DNA from: Planktothrix rubescens CCAP 1459/22
GTDB taxonomy: Bacteria > Cyanobacteriota > Cyanobacteriia > Cyanobacteriales > Microcoleaceae
Assembly (NCBI GenBank): GCA_904830895.1
Contig: LR882958.1
Location: 1-64,000 of the forward strand
Reading direction: 5' to 3'
DNA length: 64,000 bases
Shown here: positions 18,575 to 27,121 of the stretch, one piece after another
Layout: each line of letters opens with the position of its first letter
How positions within the stretch are numbered: the stretch's first letter is position 1
Program-made: the position numbers and the translations under genes
The notes under the pieces: model-generated
The model's database searches: none
Told to the model about the DNA's origin: nothing
Seen by the model: only the letters and a program-made list of their open reading frames with translations

Positions 18575-18987
18575 ACCCAATATTTTTAGGGTGGGTGACA
18601 TCATCAAAGATAACTTAAATTCTGATCTCACCCACCCACTCTGACACTGCTTCGCAAAAGTATAGCAGTCGCCAGACCTATTAGGACAAAGAGTGATGCA
18701 GCAAAGCTAGACGGTGAAGTCTTTTCCTCCGAGATCCGGCGTTCCCTCCCCCCCTAGCCCCCCGTGCACGGGGGGTTTGGGGGGGTTTGGGGGGCTGTTC
18801 CGGTGTTCCCTGCTATATCAATAAAACCCACACCCATTCTAAACTATAAATTAAAAAGTAGTATCTGTCTTTTGATATAAATTAATCAAAAAAATATGAG
18901 TTTTTTATCTAAAATTTAAAATAATTTTACTAAAATCAGGTTTAAAAAAAAATTGTTATTATCAAGGGCAAGTCTTGAGATATTTTT
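18575..18987. other. Intergenic region with one palindromic repeat and an AT-rich leader
   Basis: No gene is seen. A CTCACCCACCC-containing stretch follows ctaB, the G/C palindromic repeat occupies 18741-18817, and 18830-18987 is very AT-rich and presumably carries the promoter of the M48 protease gene. Confidence 0.5.
18741..18817. repeat. G/C-rich palindromic repeat (same family as 7010-7082)
   Basis: It is the reverse-oriented counterpart of 7010-7082, with GTTCCCTCCCCC at one edge and GGTGTTCCCTGCTATA at the other, and CCCCCCGTGCACGGGGGG in the centre. Here the TTTGGGGGGG unit is duplicated. Confidence 0.75.
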
Positions 18988-19845
18988 ATGAAAAAATTTT
19001 TACTGCGTATGTTTATTGGGCTTCTATTTGCCCTATTTGGATTAATCAGTTACTACACCAATGTTGAAAAAAATCCGATCACAGGAGAAGTACAGCACGT
19101 TAGTCTTTCTCCCCGTCAAGAAATTGTTTTAGGACTCAAATCCAGAGGACAACTAGCGGAACAGTATGGGGGTTTATATCCCGATTCCACATTACAAAAT
19201 TATGTCGATGAAGTGGGATTGCGGGTTGTGCAGAAATCGGCGGCGGCTCAATCTTCCTATCCTTTTGATTTTCACCTATTGCATGATCCCAAAATCGTTA
19301 ACGCCTTTGCATTACCCGGAGGACAAGTATTTGTGACTATGGCTCTATTTAATCGTCTCAACTCCGAAGCTCAACTGGCGGGGGTTTTAGGACATGAAGT
19401 CGGTCATGTGATTGGCCGCCATGGTTCAGAACATCTGGCTAGACAACAGTTAGGGGCGGCTTTAGTCAATGCGGTGGGAATTACGGCCAGTGATGACCCT
19501 CGGAATGCCCAACAAGCGGCGATTGTGGCTCAAGCGGTGAATCAATTAGTTAACCTTAAGTATAGTCGTGCAGATGAATTAGAAAGCGATCGCTTGGGGT
19601 TTGAATTCATGACGAAAGCTGGTTACAGCCCCAAAGGTTTAGTAGAACTAATGCAGATTTTAGGGTCTGCTAATTCGGGGGGGTCTCCACCAGAATTTTT
19701 GAGTACCCATCCTAACCCCGGTAATCGGGTAGAACTCCTACAGGCTATAATTACTAAAACTTATCCTCAAGGGATTCCCCGGAATTTAGAAGAAGGACAA
19801 GAGCGCTTTGCTCAAGCGGTTCTCACTAACCACTCACAAAATTAA
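18988..19845 (+). CDS. M48-family metalloprotease
   Basis: 285 residues. An N-terminal hydrophobic segment (LRMFIGLLFALFGLISYYT) anchors or exports it. The gluzincin zinc site is HEVGHVIGRH (HExxH) with the third ligand in SRADELESDRLGFEFM. The substrate-side motif NAFALPGGQVFVT precedes it, as in BepA/LoiP-type proteases. STHPNPGNRVELLQ is the usual C-terminal motif. The likely role is periplasmic or membrane protein quality control. No TPR domain is attached. The DUF456 gene starts 4 bp after its stop. Confidence 0.92.
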   Translation: MKKFLLRMFIGLLFALFGLISYYTNVEKNPITGEVQHVSLSPRQEIVLGLKSRGQLAEQYGGLYPDSTLQNYVDEVGLRVVQKSAAAQSSYPFDFHLLHDPKIVNAFALPGGQVFVTMALFNRLNSEAQLAGVLGHEVGHVIGRHGSEHLARQQLGAALVNAVGITASDDPRNAQQAAIVAQAVNQLVNLKYSRADELESDRLGFEFMTKAGYSPKGLVELMQILGSANSGGSPPEFLSTHPNPGNRVELLQAIITKTYPQGIPRNLEEGQERFAQAVLTNHSQN

Positions 19846-19849
19846 CCCC

Positions 19850-20395
19850 ATGAACTATTGGATTTTATATTGGATTTTGATTGTTTTTATGATGGTCGGG
19901 ATTATTGGAATTGTTGTTCCTTTATTACCTGGAACCAGTTTAATTTTAGGCGCTATTTTAGTTTGGGGAATTGCTACAAAATTCACGGGAATTGTGGGGC
20001 CGATGATTGTGGTAATTTCGATTTTAATTTTAAGTATGGTGATTGTCTATTTAGCGACAATTTTGGGATTACAACAGTTTGGGGCGAGTAAATGGGCGCA
20101 GTTCGGAGCAATTATTGGATTGGTTGTGGGATTATTCGGACTTTTACCCGCTTTACCCTTTGGAGGGCCGTTATTAGGGGTTTTAATTGGGCCGATTTTG
20201 GGTGCTTTTATTGGGGAATTACTCTATCAACGGGATGTTAAATTAATCGAACGAATCAAGCCAGCTTTTAAGGCTAGTATTGGTGTTTTTATCGGTTCAG
20301 TTTTAGGCAATGTGATTGAATTGGTCTTAGGAATTGTTGCCGTTGGTATTTTTGTTATTAAGACTTGGCCGTTGGTTTCCACATTGCAACCTTAA
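19850..20395 (+). CDS. DUF456 membrane protein
   Basis: 181 residues from the ATG at 19850 (MNYWILYWILIVFMMVGIIG). An upstream in-frame start at 19808 lies inside the protease gene and is unlikely. It has about five glycine-rich hydrophobic segments, with the family motifs VPLLPGTSLILGAILVWG and GPLLGVLIGPILGAFIGELL. Its biochemical function is unknown. It is coupled to the M48 gene by a 4-bp gap, so the two are translated from one message. Confidence 0.85.
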   Translation: MNYWILYWILIVFMMVGIIGIVVPLLPGTSLILGAILVWGIATKFTGIVGPMIVVISILILSMVIVYLATILGLQQFGASKWAQFGAIIGLVVGLFGLLPALPFGGPLLGVLIGPILGAFIGELLYQRDVKLIERIKPAFKASIGVFIGSVLGNVIELVLGIVAVGIFVIKTWPLVSTLQP

Positions 20396-20420
20396 AGAAT
20401 TACGAATCGGTAATAGGTAA

Positions 20421-20470
20421 TACTGATAACTCTTAAACTGATGACTGATGACTGATAACTGATAACTGAT
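20421..20470. repeat. ACTGATG/ATAACTG short tandem repeat
   Basis: About six 7-bp units (TGACTGA, TAACTGA) between two convergent genes. The last unit touches the stop codon of the DUF2993 gene. It is the same word family as the ctaA tail. Confidence 0.8.
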
Positions 20471-21228
20471 TAGGGATTGATTTTGAGTGTGGCTTGAATT
20501 TCAAGTAATCCAGGGGATAAAATTAAGTCTTGAATTTTGATATCTGAACCTAGATCAATGATATAATTATCTAGGTGCAGTTCAGTATCAATGTCATAAA
20601 TTTGGACTTGGGGCTGAACCAACATCAGTTCACGGAAATTAGCAATTTCCAATCCGGTTTTTAATTGAAAAAATAATAGTTCACCTGAGTCGAAAAGCAG
20701 TTGGGCGTTTAAAATTAGATGACCGGTTTCTAGGGTAATTTGGGGGTTTTGAATCCGTTGAACCGATTGCACCCAAGAGTCATTTTGCTGCTTTTGGAGA
20801 TCATAAGTAGACTGGGATGAAGATTGGGTCAAAGCGATCAACAGTGACAAAACAAACTCGTTTAATGCCTGGACTAACATTGGAGCTTGTAGGGATTGAT
20901 TCAGATCCAATTGATGTAAGTGTAGATTTCCGGTGACAAAAAAAGGTTCTAACAGGTGTAAAGGTTGACCTTTTAAAATTTGACCCAGATTAAACCGAAT
21001 ATTTGACCCTTGTAATTGGACTTGAGTTAAATGTAACCCCTGATAGATGGCATTCTCCGCAGCGACAGACACCCCTGGAATATCCCCGGACAGCAGAGAA
21101 CGATTACTACCTTCGATATTGAGTTGTAGGTGATCAATTTTGTCAACTTGCGATCGCAACCAAAGCCCAATTGCCTTTGATAATATACTTCCAATTAAGG
21201 GTTTGGCCCCAGTCTGAATCAATGCCAT
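20470..21228 (-). CDS. DUF2993 (LmeA-like) lipid-binding protein
   Basis: 252 residues from ATG 21228 (MALIQTGAKPLIGSILSKAI). This start has GGAG 5 bp upstream. A longer frame back to 21357 uses a TTG and would overlap the promoter of the divergent pseudouridine synthase gene. Family features are the amphipathic N-terminus, LWLRSQVDKIDHLQLNIEGS, RSLLSGDIPGVSVAAENAIY, and repeated beta-strand units. Relatives bind phospholipids in the periplasm or at the membrane. No signal peptide is obvious. Confidence 0.8.
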   Translation of the reverse strand: MALIQTGAKPLIGSILSKAIGLWLRSQVDKIDHLQLNIEGSNRSLLSGDIPGVSVAAENAIYQGLHLTQVQLQGSNIRFNLGQILKGQPLHLLEPFFVTGNLHLHQLDLNQSLQAPMLVQALNEFVLSLLIALTQSSSQSTYDLQKQQNDSWVQSVQRIQNPQITLETGHLILNAQLLFDSGELLFFQLKTGLEIANFRELMLVQPQVQIYDIDTELHLDNYIIDLGSDIKIQDLILSPGLLEIQATLKINP

Positions 21229-21375
21229 AGCTACTCCAGAATCACCCATCCCCACATTATTCCACACCAAACTCAGATTGATAGTAGGATTAATTGCGGA
21301 TTGCTGTAATATTTGTACATAGTCTCCCTTGGTTTGAATAGATCTACCATTAGTCAAGGACAGTTACCGATCAGC

Positions 21376-22170
21376 ATGGATGAAAGGCTACAAAAAATTA
21401 TGGCTCAATGGGGTATTGCCTCCCGCCGTCACGCCGAAGAAATGATTCAAGCGGGACGGGTACGGGTGAATGGCAATTTAGCCCAGTTGGGACAAAAAGC
21501 CGATCCGAATTGCGATCAAATTGAGGTCGATGGGAAGTCAATTAAACCCAACTACCGACCTGAGCCAGTCTACTTATTACTCCATAAACCGATAGGAGTT
21601 GTATCGACTTGTTTAGACCCCAACGGACGACCTGCCGTTTTGGATCTACTTCCGCGTAAAATGCGAGTAGGTCAAGGCATTCATCCGGTTGGACGCTTGG
21701 ATGTCGATTCTACAGGGGCATTATTACTGACCAACGATGGAGAATTAACCTTTCGTTTAACTCATCCTCGTCATTTGATTCCTAAAACTTATCAAGTCTG
21801 GGTTGCCGGAAATCCATCGGATTCAATATTACAGGCTTGGCGTCAGGGTGTGCTATTGGCAGGAAGAAAAACATTACCTGCTCAAGTTCGGTGTATTCAA
21901 CAAAATTCAGATCACCAGACTTTATTGGAAGTGATTTTATATGAGGGTAGAAAGCGGCAAATTCGCCGAGTTGCCGAACAGTTAGGTTATCCAGTAATTA
22001 AATTACACCGAACTGCCATTGGCTCAATTCAACTCCAACCTCCTGAAAAATCCCCATTGCCAGAGGGTCAATATCGTTCTCTGAGTGCCTGGGAAATTGA
22101 GTTCTTACGAAATCCCATTTCATCCCCATTGGTTAGTGTGCCCGTTCACCCTGTAGACATCAAGGAGTAA
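21376..22170 (+). CDS. rluB: Pseudouridine synthase, RsuA/RluB family
   Basis: 264 residues from ATG 21376 ([20 protein letters not shown]). An N-terminal S4 RNA-binding domain ([19 protein letters not shown]) precedes the catalytic domain with [20 protein letters not shown], containing the catalytic Asp. The C-terminal motif [18 protein letters not shown] is present. It isomerises uridine in rRNA. Whether the target is 23S (RluB) or 16S (RsuA) rRNA cannot be settled here. The next gene starts immediately after its stop. Confidence 0.93.
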   Translation: MDERLQKIMAQWGIASRRHAEEMIQAGRVRVNGNLAQLGQKADPNCDQIEVDGKSIKPNYRPEPVYLLLHKPIGVVSTCLDPNGRPAVLDLLPRKMRVGQGIHPVGRLDVDSTGALLLTNDGELTFRLTHPRHLIPKTYQVWVAGNPSDSILQAWRQGVLLAGRKTLPAQVRCIQQNSDHQTLLEVILYEGRKRQIRRVAEQLGYPVIKLHRTAIGSIQLQPPEKSPLPEGQYRSLSAWEIEFLRNPISSPLVSVPVHPVDIKE

Positions 22171-23091
22171 ATGATTATGAAAACTGATTTATTTGTCTTA
22201 CCGTTTAAAATGGCTAAAAATCCTAGCCCAACCCTTAATTCCTATGATCCTGAACTGATTCAGCGATTAGTAGAAATTGGAGGACAACTCAGAGAAACTC
22301 GTCTCGGTCATTCCCTCTCTTTAGATATGGTAGCGGCTTACACTCGAATCCGTTCCCATTTATTACAATCTTTAGAAGAAGCTAGGACAGAACAACTCCC
22401 AGAACCAGTTTATACTCAAGGGTTAATCCGTACCTATGCTGATGCTTTGGGTTTAAATGGAGTAGAACTGGCTAACTTTTTCCTCCCCGAACCTCAGAAA
22501 GTGGGGATGAAATCAAAACTTAATTTCTTGACCCTTCCACAATTAAGACCCACCCATCTTTACTTAACTTATATCCTATTAATTATTTGTGCGATTAATG
22601 GGGTTTCTTATCTGAATAAAACCGCTAATTTTGCGAGTGTATCGGGTGAACCCGTTGCCACAACCAACCCACCAGAGGTTAATCCTCAACTTCGTCAGGC
22701 GGTCGTTCAGCCAAAAAAACCATCCACTTCCGCTAGTCAATTCGTTTCTTCTCCCCCATCTTCAACGACCCAAAAGGTAACAACAACCGTTGAGAAAGTA
22801 TCTGAAACGGAGTCCTCCGCCCAATCAAAAACCGAAAAGACAGTAGAAGTGGGGATAGTGGCGAAAGATCCCTCCTGGGTAGTTATTGAAGTGGATGGTA
22901 AAACCGCATTTGAAGGTACCTTAGAAGGGGGAACACAACGCAGTTGGAAAGCGAAAGATAAGGTTGTTGTGTTTACTGGAAATGCTGGAGGAGTTCTCGT
23001 AACCGTTAATAACGGAGAAGCCAAAAGTCTTGGGGAACCCGGTCAGGTTCAAGAAGTGGTTTTCAAAGCTGAAGATTTATCGAAATTATAA
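22171..23091 (+). CDS. rodZ: RodZ-like HTH membrane protein (DUF4115)
   Basis: 306 residues. Residues 25-100 are a RodZ-type helix-turn-helix (GGQLRETRLGHSLSLDMVAA, then EPVYTQGLIRTYADALGL). One membrane helix follows (HLYLTYILLIICAINGVSYL), then a Ser/Thr/Pro-rich linker and a C-terminal DUF4115 beta domain (DPSWVVIEVDGKTAFEGTL, VTVNNGEAKSLGEPGQVQEV). RodZ links MreB to the cell-wall elongation machinery. AAGGAG lies just before, and the start is 22171 or 22177. It is coupled to the preceding gene with no gap. Confidence 0.88.
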   Translation: MIMKTDLFVLPFKMAKNPSPTLNSYDPELIQRLVEIGGQLRETRLGHSLSLDMVAAYTRIRSHLLQSLEEARTEQLPEPVYTQGLIRTYADALGLNGVELANFFLPEPQKVGMKSKLNFLTLPQLRPTHLYLTYILLIICAINGVSYLNKTANFASVSGEPVATTNPPEVNPQLRQAVVQPKKPSTSASQFVSSPPSSTTQKVTTTVEKVSETESSAQSKTEKTVEVGIVAKDPSWVVIEVDGKTAFEGTLEGGTQRSWKAKDKVVVFTGNAGGVLVTVNNGEAKSLGEPGQVQEVVFKAEDLSKL

Positions 23092-23101
23092 TTTGACCTC
23101 T

Positions 23102-23122
23102 CCCCCTCGTAAAATGAGGGGG
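23102..23122 (+). terminator. Hairpin after the rodZ-like gene
   Basis: CCCCCTC and GAGGGGG pair around a 7-nt loop, 10 bp after the stop codon, followed by ATTCTATT. The U-tract is weak but the stem is strong. Confidence 0.65.
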
Positions 23123-23303
23123 ATTCTATTGATTAGACATTTCCGAATTGGGATTTGTTAGGAATCCTAACACCCCTGAATCAATAAAAACAATCATGTT
23201 TCGCTATGTTCTAAATCACAAAAAAGTGATCGCACTATGGTGTGTTAGCTTTATACTCTGTGATTATATGACTAAAACTACTACTCATATCTAGGGATAA
23301 ATA

Positions 23304-23513
23304 ATGCTAGAAGTTACCTTGTCACAACATTATCAGATTTCTATCCCACAGGAAATTAGAGATTTGTTAAATTTACAAGTGGGGCAAAAGTTTTCGGTTG
23401 TTTTAAAAAATGATTCAATTACACTTGTCCCTAAATCTTCTATCCAATCATTCCGAGGTATCTTAAAGGGAGCTAATACTCACAATGTACGCGATCGCAG
23501 TGAAAGAGTATGA
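23304..23513 (+). CDS. vapB: AbrB/MazE-type antitoxin
   Basis: 69 residues. The SpoVT/AbrB swapped-hairpin DNA-binding domain is clear (VTLSQHYQISIPQEIRDLLN, then GQKFSVVLKNDSITLVPKS), followed by a short toxin-binding tail with RGILKGANT. It overlaps the PIN toxin gene by 4 bp (ATGA), the usual toxin-antitoxin coupling. It probably represses its own promoter. Confidence 0.88.
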   Translation: MLEVTLSQHYQISIPQEIRDLLNLQVGQKFSVVLKNDSITLVPKSSIQSFRGILKGANTHNVRDRSERV

Positions 23514-23965
23514 AGTTTCTTGTTGATACTTGTGGATGGTTAGAATGGTTGACTGATGGTGTATTAGCTGATGAGTTTGCTCCTTATTTAAACGATTCCG
23601 ATAATTTGATTATTCCTACTTCCATACAATATGAATTGCATAAATGGATATGCCGCGAACGCGATGTGGTGTTGGCTATGGAAATCATTGAACTCACTCA
23701 GCAATCTACTGTAATTCCGTTGACTCAATCTCTGGCGTTACTTGCTTCGGAATTATCACAAAAGCATAAATTGAGTTTTGCGGATTCAATTATCTATGCA
23801 ACAGCCCAGCAAGAAAGTGTCAAGCTTATTACATCAGATAATCATAAGAAAAAGATGGGAGAGTGGAAACTCAGTGTCTTCAGACCTGAGAGGAAACGCG
23901 ACACAGGGGAATTTATTCCCATTGAAATATCAAAAAATGTGCTAGAATCAAAAACACATGAGTAA
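23510..23965 (+). CDS. vapC: PIN-domain toxin (VapC family) with an altered C-terminus
   Basis: 151 residues. PIN acidic residues are visible: D6 in LVDTCGW, E in SIQYELHKW, D in LSFADSIIYATAQ and D in LITSDNH. After ITSDNH, relatives usually end within 10-15 residues. Here about 38 unusual residues follow (KKKMGEWKLSVFRPERK onward). The tail starts near a 19-bp sequence that is repeated at 24252, so it may come from a rearrangement. The core should still be a Mg-dependent ribonuclease. Confidence 0.82.
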   Translation: MKFLVDTCGWLEWLTDGVLADEFAPYLNDSDNLIIPTSIQYELHKWICRERDVVLAMEIIELTQQSTVIPLTQSLALLASELSQKHKLSFADSIIYATAQQESVKLITSDNHKKKMGEWKLSVFRPERKRDTGEFIPIEISKNVLESKTHE

Positions 23966-24558
23966 GAACAATAAATATCTGCGTGTTGAAGTATCCTAGT
24001 ATCGGAGAAATCCCGGCTCCCCTGAAACAACGGTTAGATTTAATTTTAACGGCAGTATGACAAGCAAGGAGCAAGTAAAGGCAGGATATGGAGCGTACCG
24101 CAATTTGGCTTAGTGATATCTTCTGAAAGTGTTTTGATTCAAAAGTAAAAGTATCGGGAAGATCGGGTTTTTCGTCCGATCAACTCAGTAGACGATATGC
24201 GGCAATCGTAGCGAGAATTAGATTAAACTAATCCTGTCCGCAGAATCGAGCGTGTCTTCAGACCTGAGAGTGTCAATTTGAAGGGTTGCCTGATGTAATT
24301 TATTTCTCTAAAAAGTCTTAAACCTACACTTGAGACCTGAAAATATTCCCTAATCTCCCACTTCTTCCACCACCCCTTTGATATAGCGCTACGCTTTAGG
24401 GAACAGGGAACAGGCCGCGTCGTGAGCTTGTCGAACGAGAACAGGGAACAGTAAGGAGTGAAAGGGTTTCAGGATTCAGAAATGTCCTAACTGTAATGCG
24501 TAGCGCTATAACACTAATTGTTGATGAAAATCAAACCCCCCTGCAAGGTTTAACGAGG
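23966..24558. other. 593-bp gene-poor region with rearrangement debris
   Basis: No complete gene is seen. GTGTCTTCAGACCTGAGAG occurs at 23874-23892, inside vapC, and again at 24252-24270. A short plus-strand frame (GEIPAPLKQRLDLILTAV-stop near 24000-24060) looks like the end of some protein, but I cannot name it. The right part contains a 129-bp inverted-repeat element at 24382-24510. Confidence 0.5.
24382..24510. repeat. 129-bp element with perfect 13-bp inverted ends (TATAGCGCTACGC)
   Basis: The ends TATAGCGCTACGC and GCGTAGCGCTATA are perfect inverted repeats. The interior contains GGGAACAGGGAACAG twice, around GCCGCGTCGTGAGCTTGTCG. The ends differ from the MITE at 2684, so this is a second class of small element. 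Confidence 0.55.
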
Positions 24559-26055
24559 TTAACGACCGTAGGTTTCGGTCATAAATTTGAGGCGTTCTCC
24601 GATTTCTTCGGTTAATACTCCCGGTTGAAAACGCCAAGCCCAGTTACCTTCGGCTTCTCCCGGCATATTCATTTTTGCTTCACTCCCTAAACCCAAAATA
24701 TCCTGGAGGGGGAAAATCGCTTGATTTGCCACACAGGACATGGCTAACCGAATTAAATCCCAGTGAATGCCATAACCGGAGGTGCAACCTAAATAGCGGG
24801 TGACTCGGGCTTGTTCCTGTAAACTACGACGGTTAAACCAACCCACCGTTGTATCGTTGTCATGGGTTCCGGTATAAACCACCCAATTTGCTGAACCGTA
24901 ATTATAGGGTAAATAGGGATTACCGGAACCGGAATCAAAGGCAAAATGTAGAATTTTCATCCCGGGTAAACCATATTTATCCCGCAATTCTTCCACTTCT
25001 TGGGTGATAACTCCCAAGTCTTCGGCGATAATTGGTAATTCGCCTAATTTCTCATTTAATAAACTAAAAAAGGCATTTCCCGGTGCGTCTACCCATTGAC
25101 CATTCATAGCGGTTGTTTCCCCTTGAGGAACGGCCCAAAATGATTCTAAACCCCGAAAATGATCAATTCTAACTAAATCTAAATAGCCTAATAAAGATTC
25201 AATTCGTTGCAGCCACCAATAGAATCCGTCCTGTTGCAAACGTTCCCAATTATAAACTGGATTTCCCCACAATTGCCCGGTGGCACTAAAATAATCCGGT
25301 GGAACTCCAGCCATTAATGCGGCTTCTCCGGTTTCTTCATCTAAACAAAAGATTTCAGGATGTGACCAAACATCGGCACTATCATGGGCAACATAAATCG
25401 CTAAATCTCCAAAAATTTGGATGCCTTGTTCATTGGCATAATGTTTGAGTTTTGACCATTGTTTGAAGAATTGAAATTGGAGAAATTTATGATAATAGAT
25501 AGGTTTGGCTAACTTTTCTCCCCATTTATGTAAGGATTCCTGTTTTCGCAGGGCAATTCCTGTTTCCCATTCATTCCAGCTTTCTCCATTAAATGCCTCT
25601 TTAAGTGACATAAAAATGGCGTAATCATCTAACCAATAGTTACTGCGGGAACAAAAACGATTAAATTCTTCTTCCTGTTCTTCTGTGGCATTGGTTTTAA
25701 AGGTAATACAAGCTTGATGAAATAGTTTTTCTTTAAAGGCTTTAACCGCGTCAAAATTAACAATATGATCGGGAAAATGCGGCGGATTTGCTAAGTCTTC
25801 ATCGGTTAATAATTCATCCTCTTTTAAGAGTTCTAAACTAATTAATAAGGGATTTCCCGCAAAAGCAGAATAGGATAAATAAGGAGAATTGCCAAATCCA
25901 GTCGGGCCAAGGGGTAAGACTTGCCAAAGTTTTTGGGCACTTTGTTTTAAAAAGTTAACGAACTGATAGGCAACCGGGCCAATATCTCCAACGCCAAAGG
26001 GACTGGGTAAGGATGTGGGATGCAGTAGGATACCGCTAGAACGGGGAAATGACAT
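24559..26055 (-). CDS. malQ: 4-alpha-glucanotransferase (amylomaltase, GH77)
   Basis: 498 residues, the typical length. Family motifs from the start: RSSGILLHPTSLPSPFGVGD, LPLGPTGFGNSPYLSYSAFA, FGDLAIYVAHDSADVW, and the GH77 catalytic regions DLVRIDHFRGLESFWAVP (nucleophile Asp), PIIAEDLGVIT (acid/base Glu) and YTGTHDNDTTVGW. It transfers maltosyl units in glycogen metabolism. It is monocistronic, transcribed away from the GDT1 gene. The frame is intact. Confidence 0.97.
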   Translation of the reverse strand: MSFPRSSGILLHPTSLPSPFGVGDIGPVAYQFVNFLKQSAQKLWQVLPLGPTGFGNSPYLSYSAFAGNPLLISLELLKEDELLTDEDLANPPHFPDHIVNFDAVKAFKEKLFHQACITFKTNATEEQEEEFNRFCSRSNYWLDDYAIFMSLKEAFNGESWNEWETGIALRKQESLHKWGEKLAKPIYYHKFLQFQFFKQWSKLKHYANEQGIQIFGDLAIYVAHDSADVWSHPEIFCLDEETGEAALMAGVPPDYFSATGQLWGNPVYNWERLQQDGFYWWLQRIESLLGYLDLVRIDHFRGLESFWAVPQGETTAMNGQWVDAPGNAFFSLLNEKLGELPIIAEDLGVITQEVEELRDKYGLPGMKILHFAFDSGSGNPYLPYNYGSANWVVYTGTHDNDTTVGWFNRRSLQEQARVTRYLGCTSGYGIHWDLIRLAMSCVANQAIFPLQDILGLGSEAKMNMPGEAEGNWAWRFQPGVLTEEIGERLKFMTETYGR

Positions 26056-26418
26056 AAGGATTAACGATAGAGGTTATACAAATTTGCCAGGGATCAAGTC
26101 AAGTTGCAATTGAACATCACATCAACAGATTAGATCCATCTTCTTGATCTTACGACTAAGGGGAAGTCCTTTTTTATAAATTTTTTCAGGGAGCAGTGCA
26201 ATAAGGATCATGTTCAGAGGGTCTTTATTCTCTTTCAGTAGAGGAGGCTTGAAGATTAAATCATGAATTTATTATGAAATTATTATGATTCATTTATGAA
26301 TAAAACTAGCAATTTTAGCGGATAAAAATACTTGAATATAGAAAGATTTTATGGTAAATTCAAAATAATAAAGTCCGGTTCCATCATTTCTTTGATCCGA
26401 TTAAGTTCTATTAAAATT
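26056..26418. promoter_or_regulatory. Intergenic region upstream of malQ and the GDT1-family gene
   Basis: 363 bp between divergent starts. It contains no gene. The part nearest the GDT1 start has AT-rich repeats of ATTATGA/TTATGAA. An AAGGGGAAGT string at about 26158 faintly recalls the start of the Mn-sensing yybP-ykoY motif, but the remaining consensus is not visible. Confidence 0.4.
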
Positions 26419-27054
26419 ATGCTCACTGCTTTTACGGCTGCACTCTTACTGATTACTATTTCGGAACTTGGGGATAAAACATTTTTTATTGCGGTTATTT
26501 TATCATCAAAATATAACAGAAAAGTTGTATTTGCTGGAGTAGTCGCTGCCTTGGCAACGATGACAGTTATTTCCGTGGCGGTGGGACAGATATTTTCCTT
26601 TTTACCTCAGATTTATATTCATTATGCCGAGATTATTTTGTTTGCTCTGTTTGGGGTAAAACTCTTGTATGATGCTAGTAAAATGCCCAAGGAATTGGGT
26701 ACAAATGACGAACAGGTAGAAGCGGTAGAAGCGGTAGAAAAAGCAGATAGTAAGTTTGCTAAAGGCAAAACTAAATGGAAAATTTTATTAGAATCTTTTA
26801 TATTAACTTTTGTGGCAGAATGGGGCGATCGCACTCAAATTGCGACGATTGCCTTAGCGACCTTTCATAACCCGATAGGGGTGATTATGGGGGGAATTGT
26901 CGGCCATACTATTTGTGCGGCTATTGCGGTCTTAGGAGGGAAATTAATAGCCGGAAGATTATCGGAACGGACGATTACTATTATTGGGGGTTGTTTGTTT
27001 TTGGTGTTTAGTGCGATCGCATTATTCAGAGGGGTTGAAAGTTCCGTTGCTTAA
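26419..27054 (+). CDS. mnx: GDT1/TMEM165 family cation exporter, probably Mn2+
   Basis: 211 residues from ATG 26419 (MLTAFTAALLLITISELGDK). An upstream TTG frame gives an unconvincing extension. The two family motifs are ISELGDKTFFIAVI and VAEWGDRTQIATIAL (ExGD[KR]T), one in each half of the inverted-repeat fold. Six or so membrane helices are present, with a charged central loop containing QVEAVEAVEKADSK. Cyanobacterial members export manganese and protect the cell. The symbol follows that role by family and is not proven here. Confidence 0.88.
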   Translation: MLTAFTAALLLITISELGDKTFFIAVILSSKYNRKVVFAGVVAALATMTVISVAVGQIFSFLPQIYIHYAEIILFALFGVKLLYDASKMPKELGTNDEQVEAVEAVEKADSKFAKGKTKWKILLESFILTFVAEWGDRTQIATIALATFHNPIGVIMGGIVGHTICAAIAVLGGKLIAGRLSERTITIIGGCLFLVFSAIALFRGVESSVA

Positions 27055-27121
27055 GATTAACTTTCTAAAGCATTAAGAGCTTTAATTGTGGGTTCAAATA
27101 AATCGCTTACAATTAGATAAA

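Noticed and set aside
19808-19849. Earlier start for the DUF456 gene
   Set aside because: It overlaps the protease gene and adds a polar leader before an obvious membrane start at MNYW.
26150-26260. Possible yybP-ykoY manganese riboswitch before the GDT1-family gene
   Set aside because: Only AAGGGGAAGT resembles the motif; the second conserved loop is missing. A covariance search would decide.
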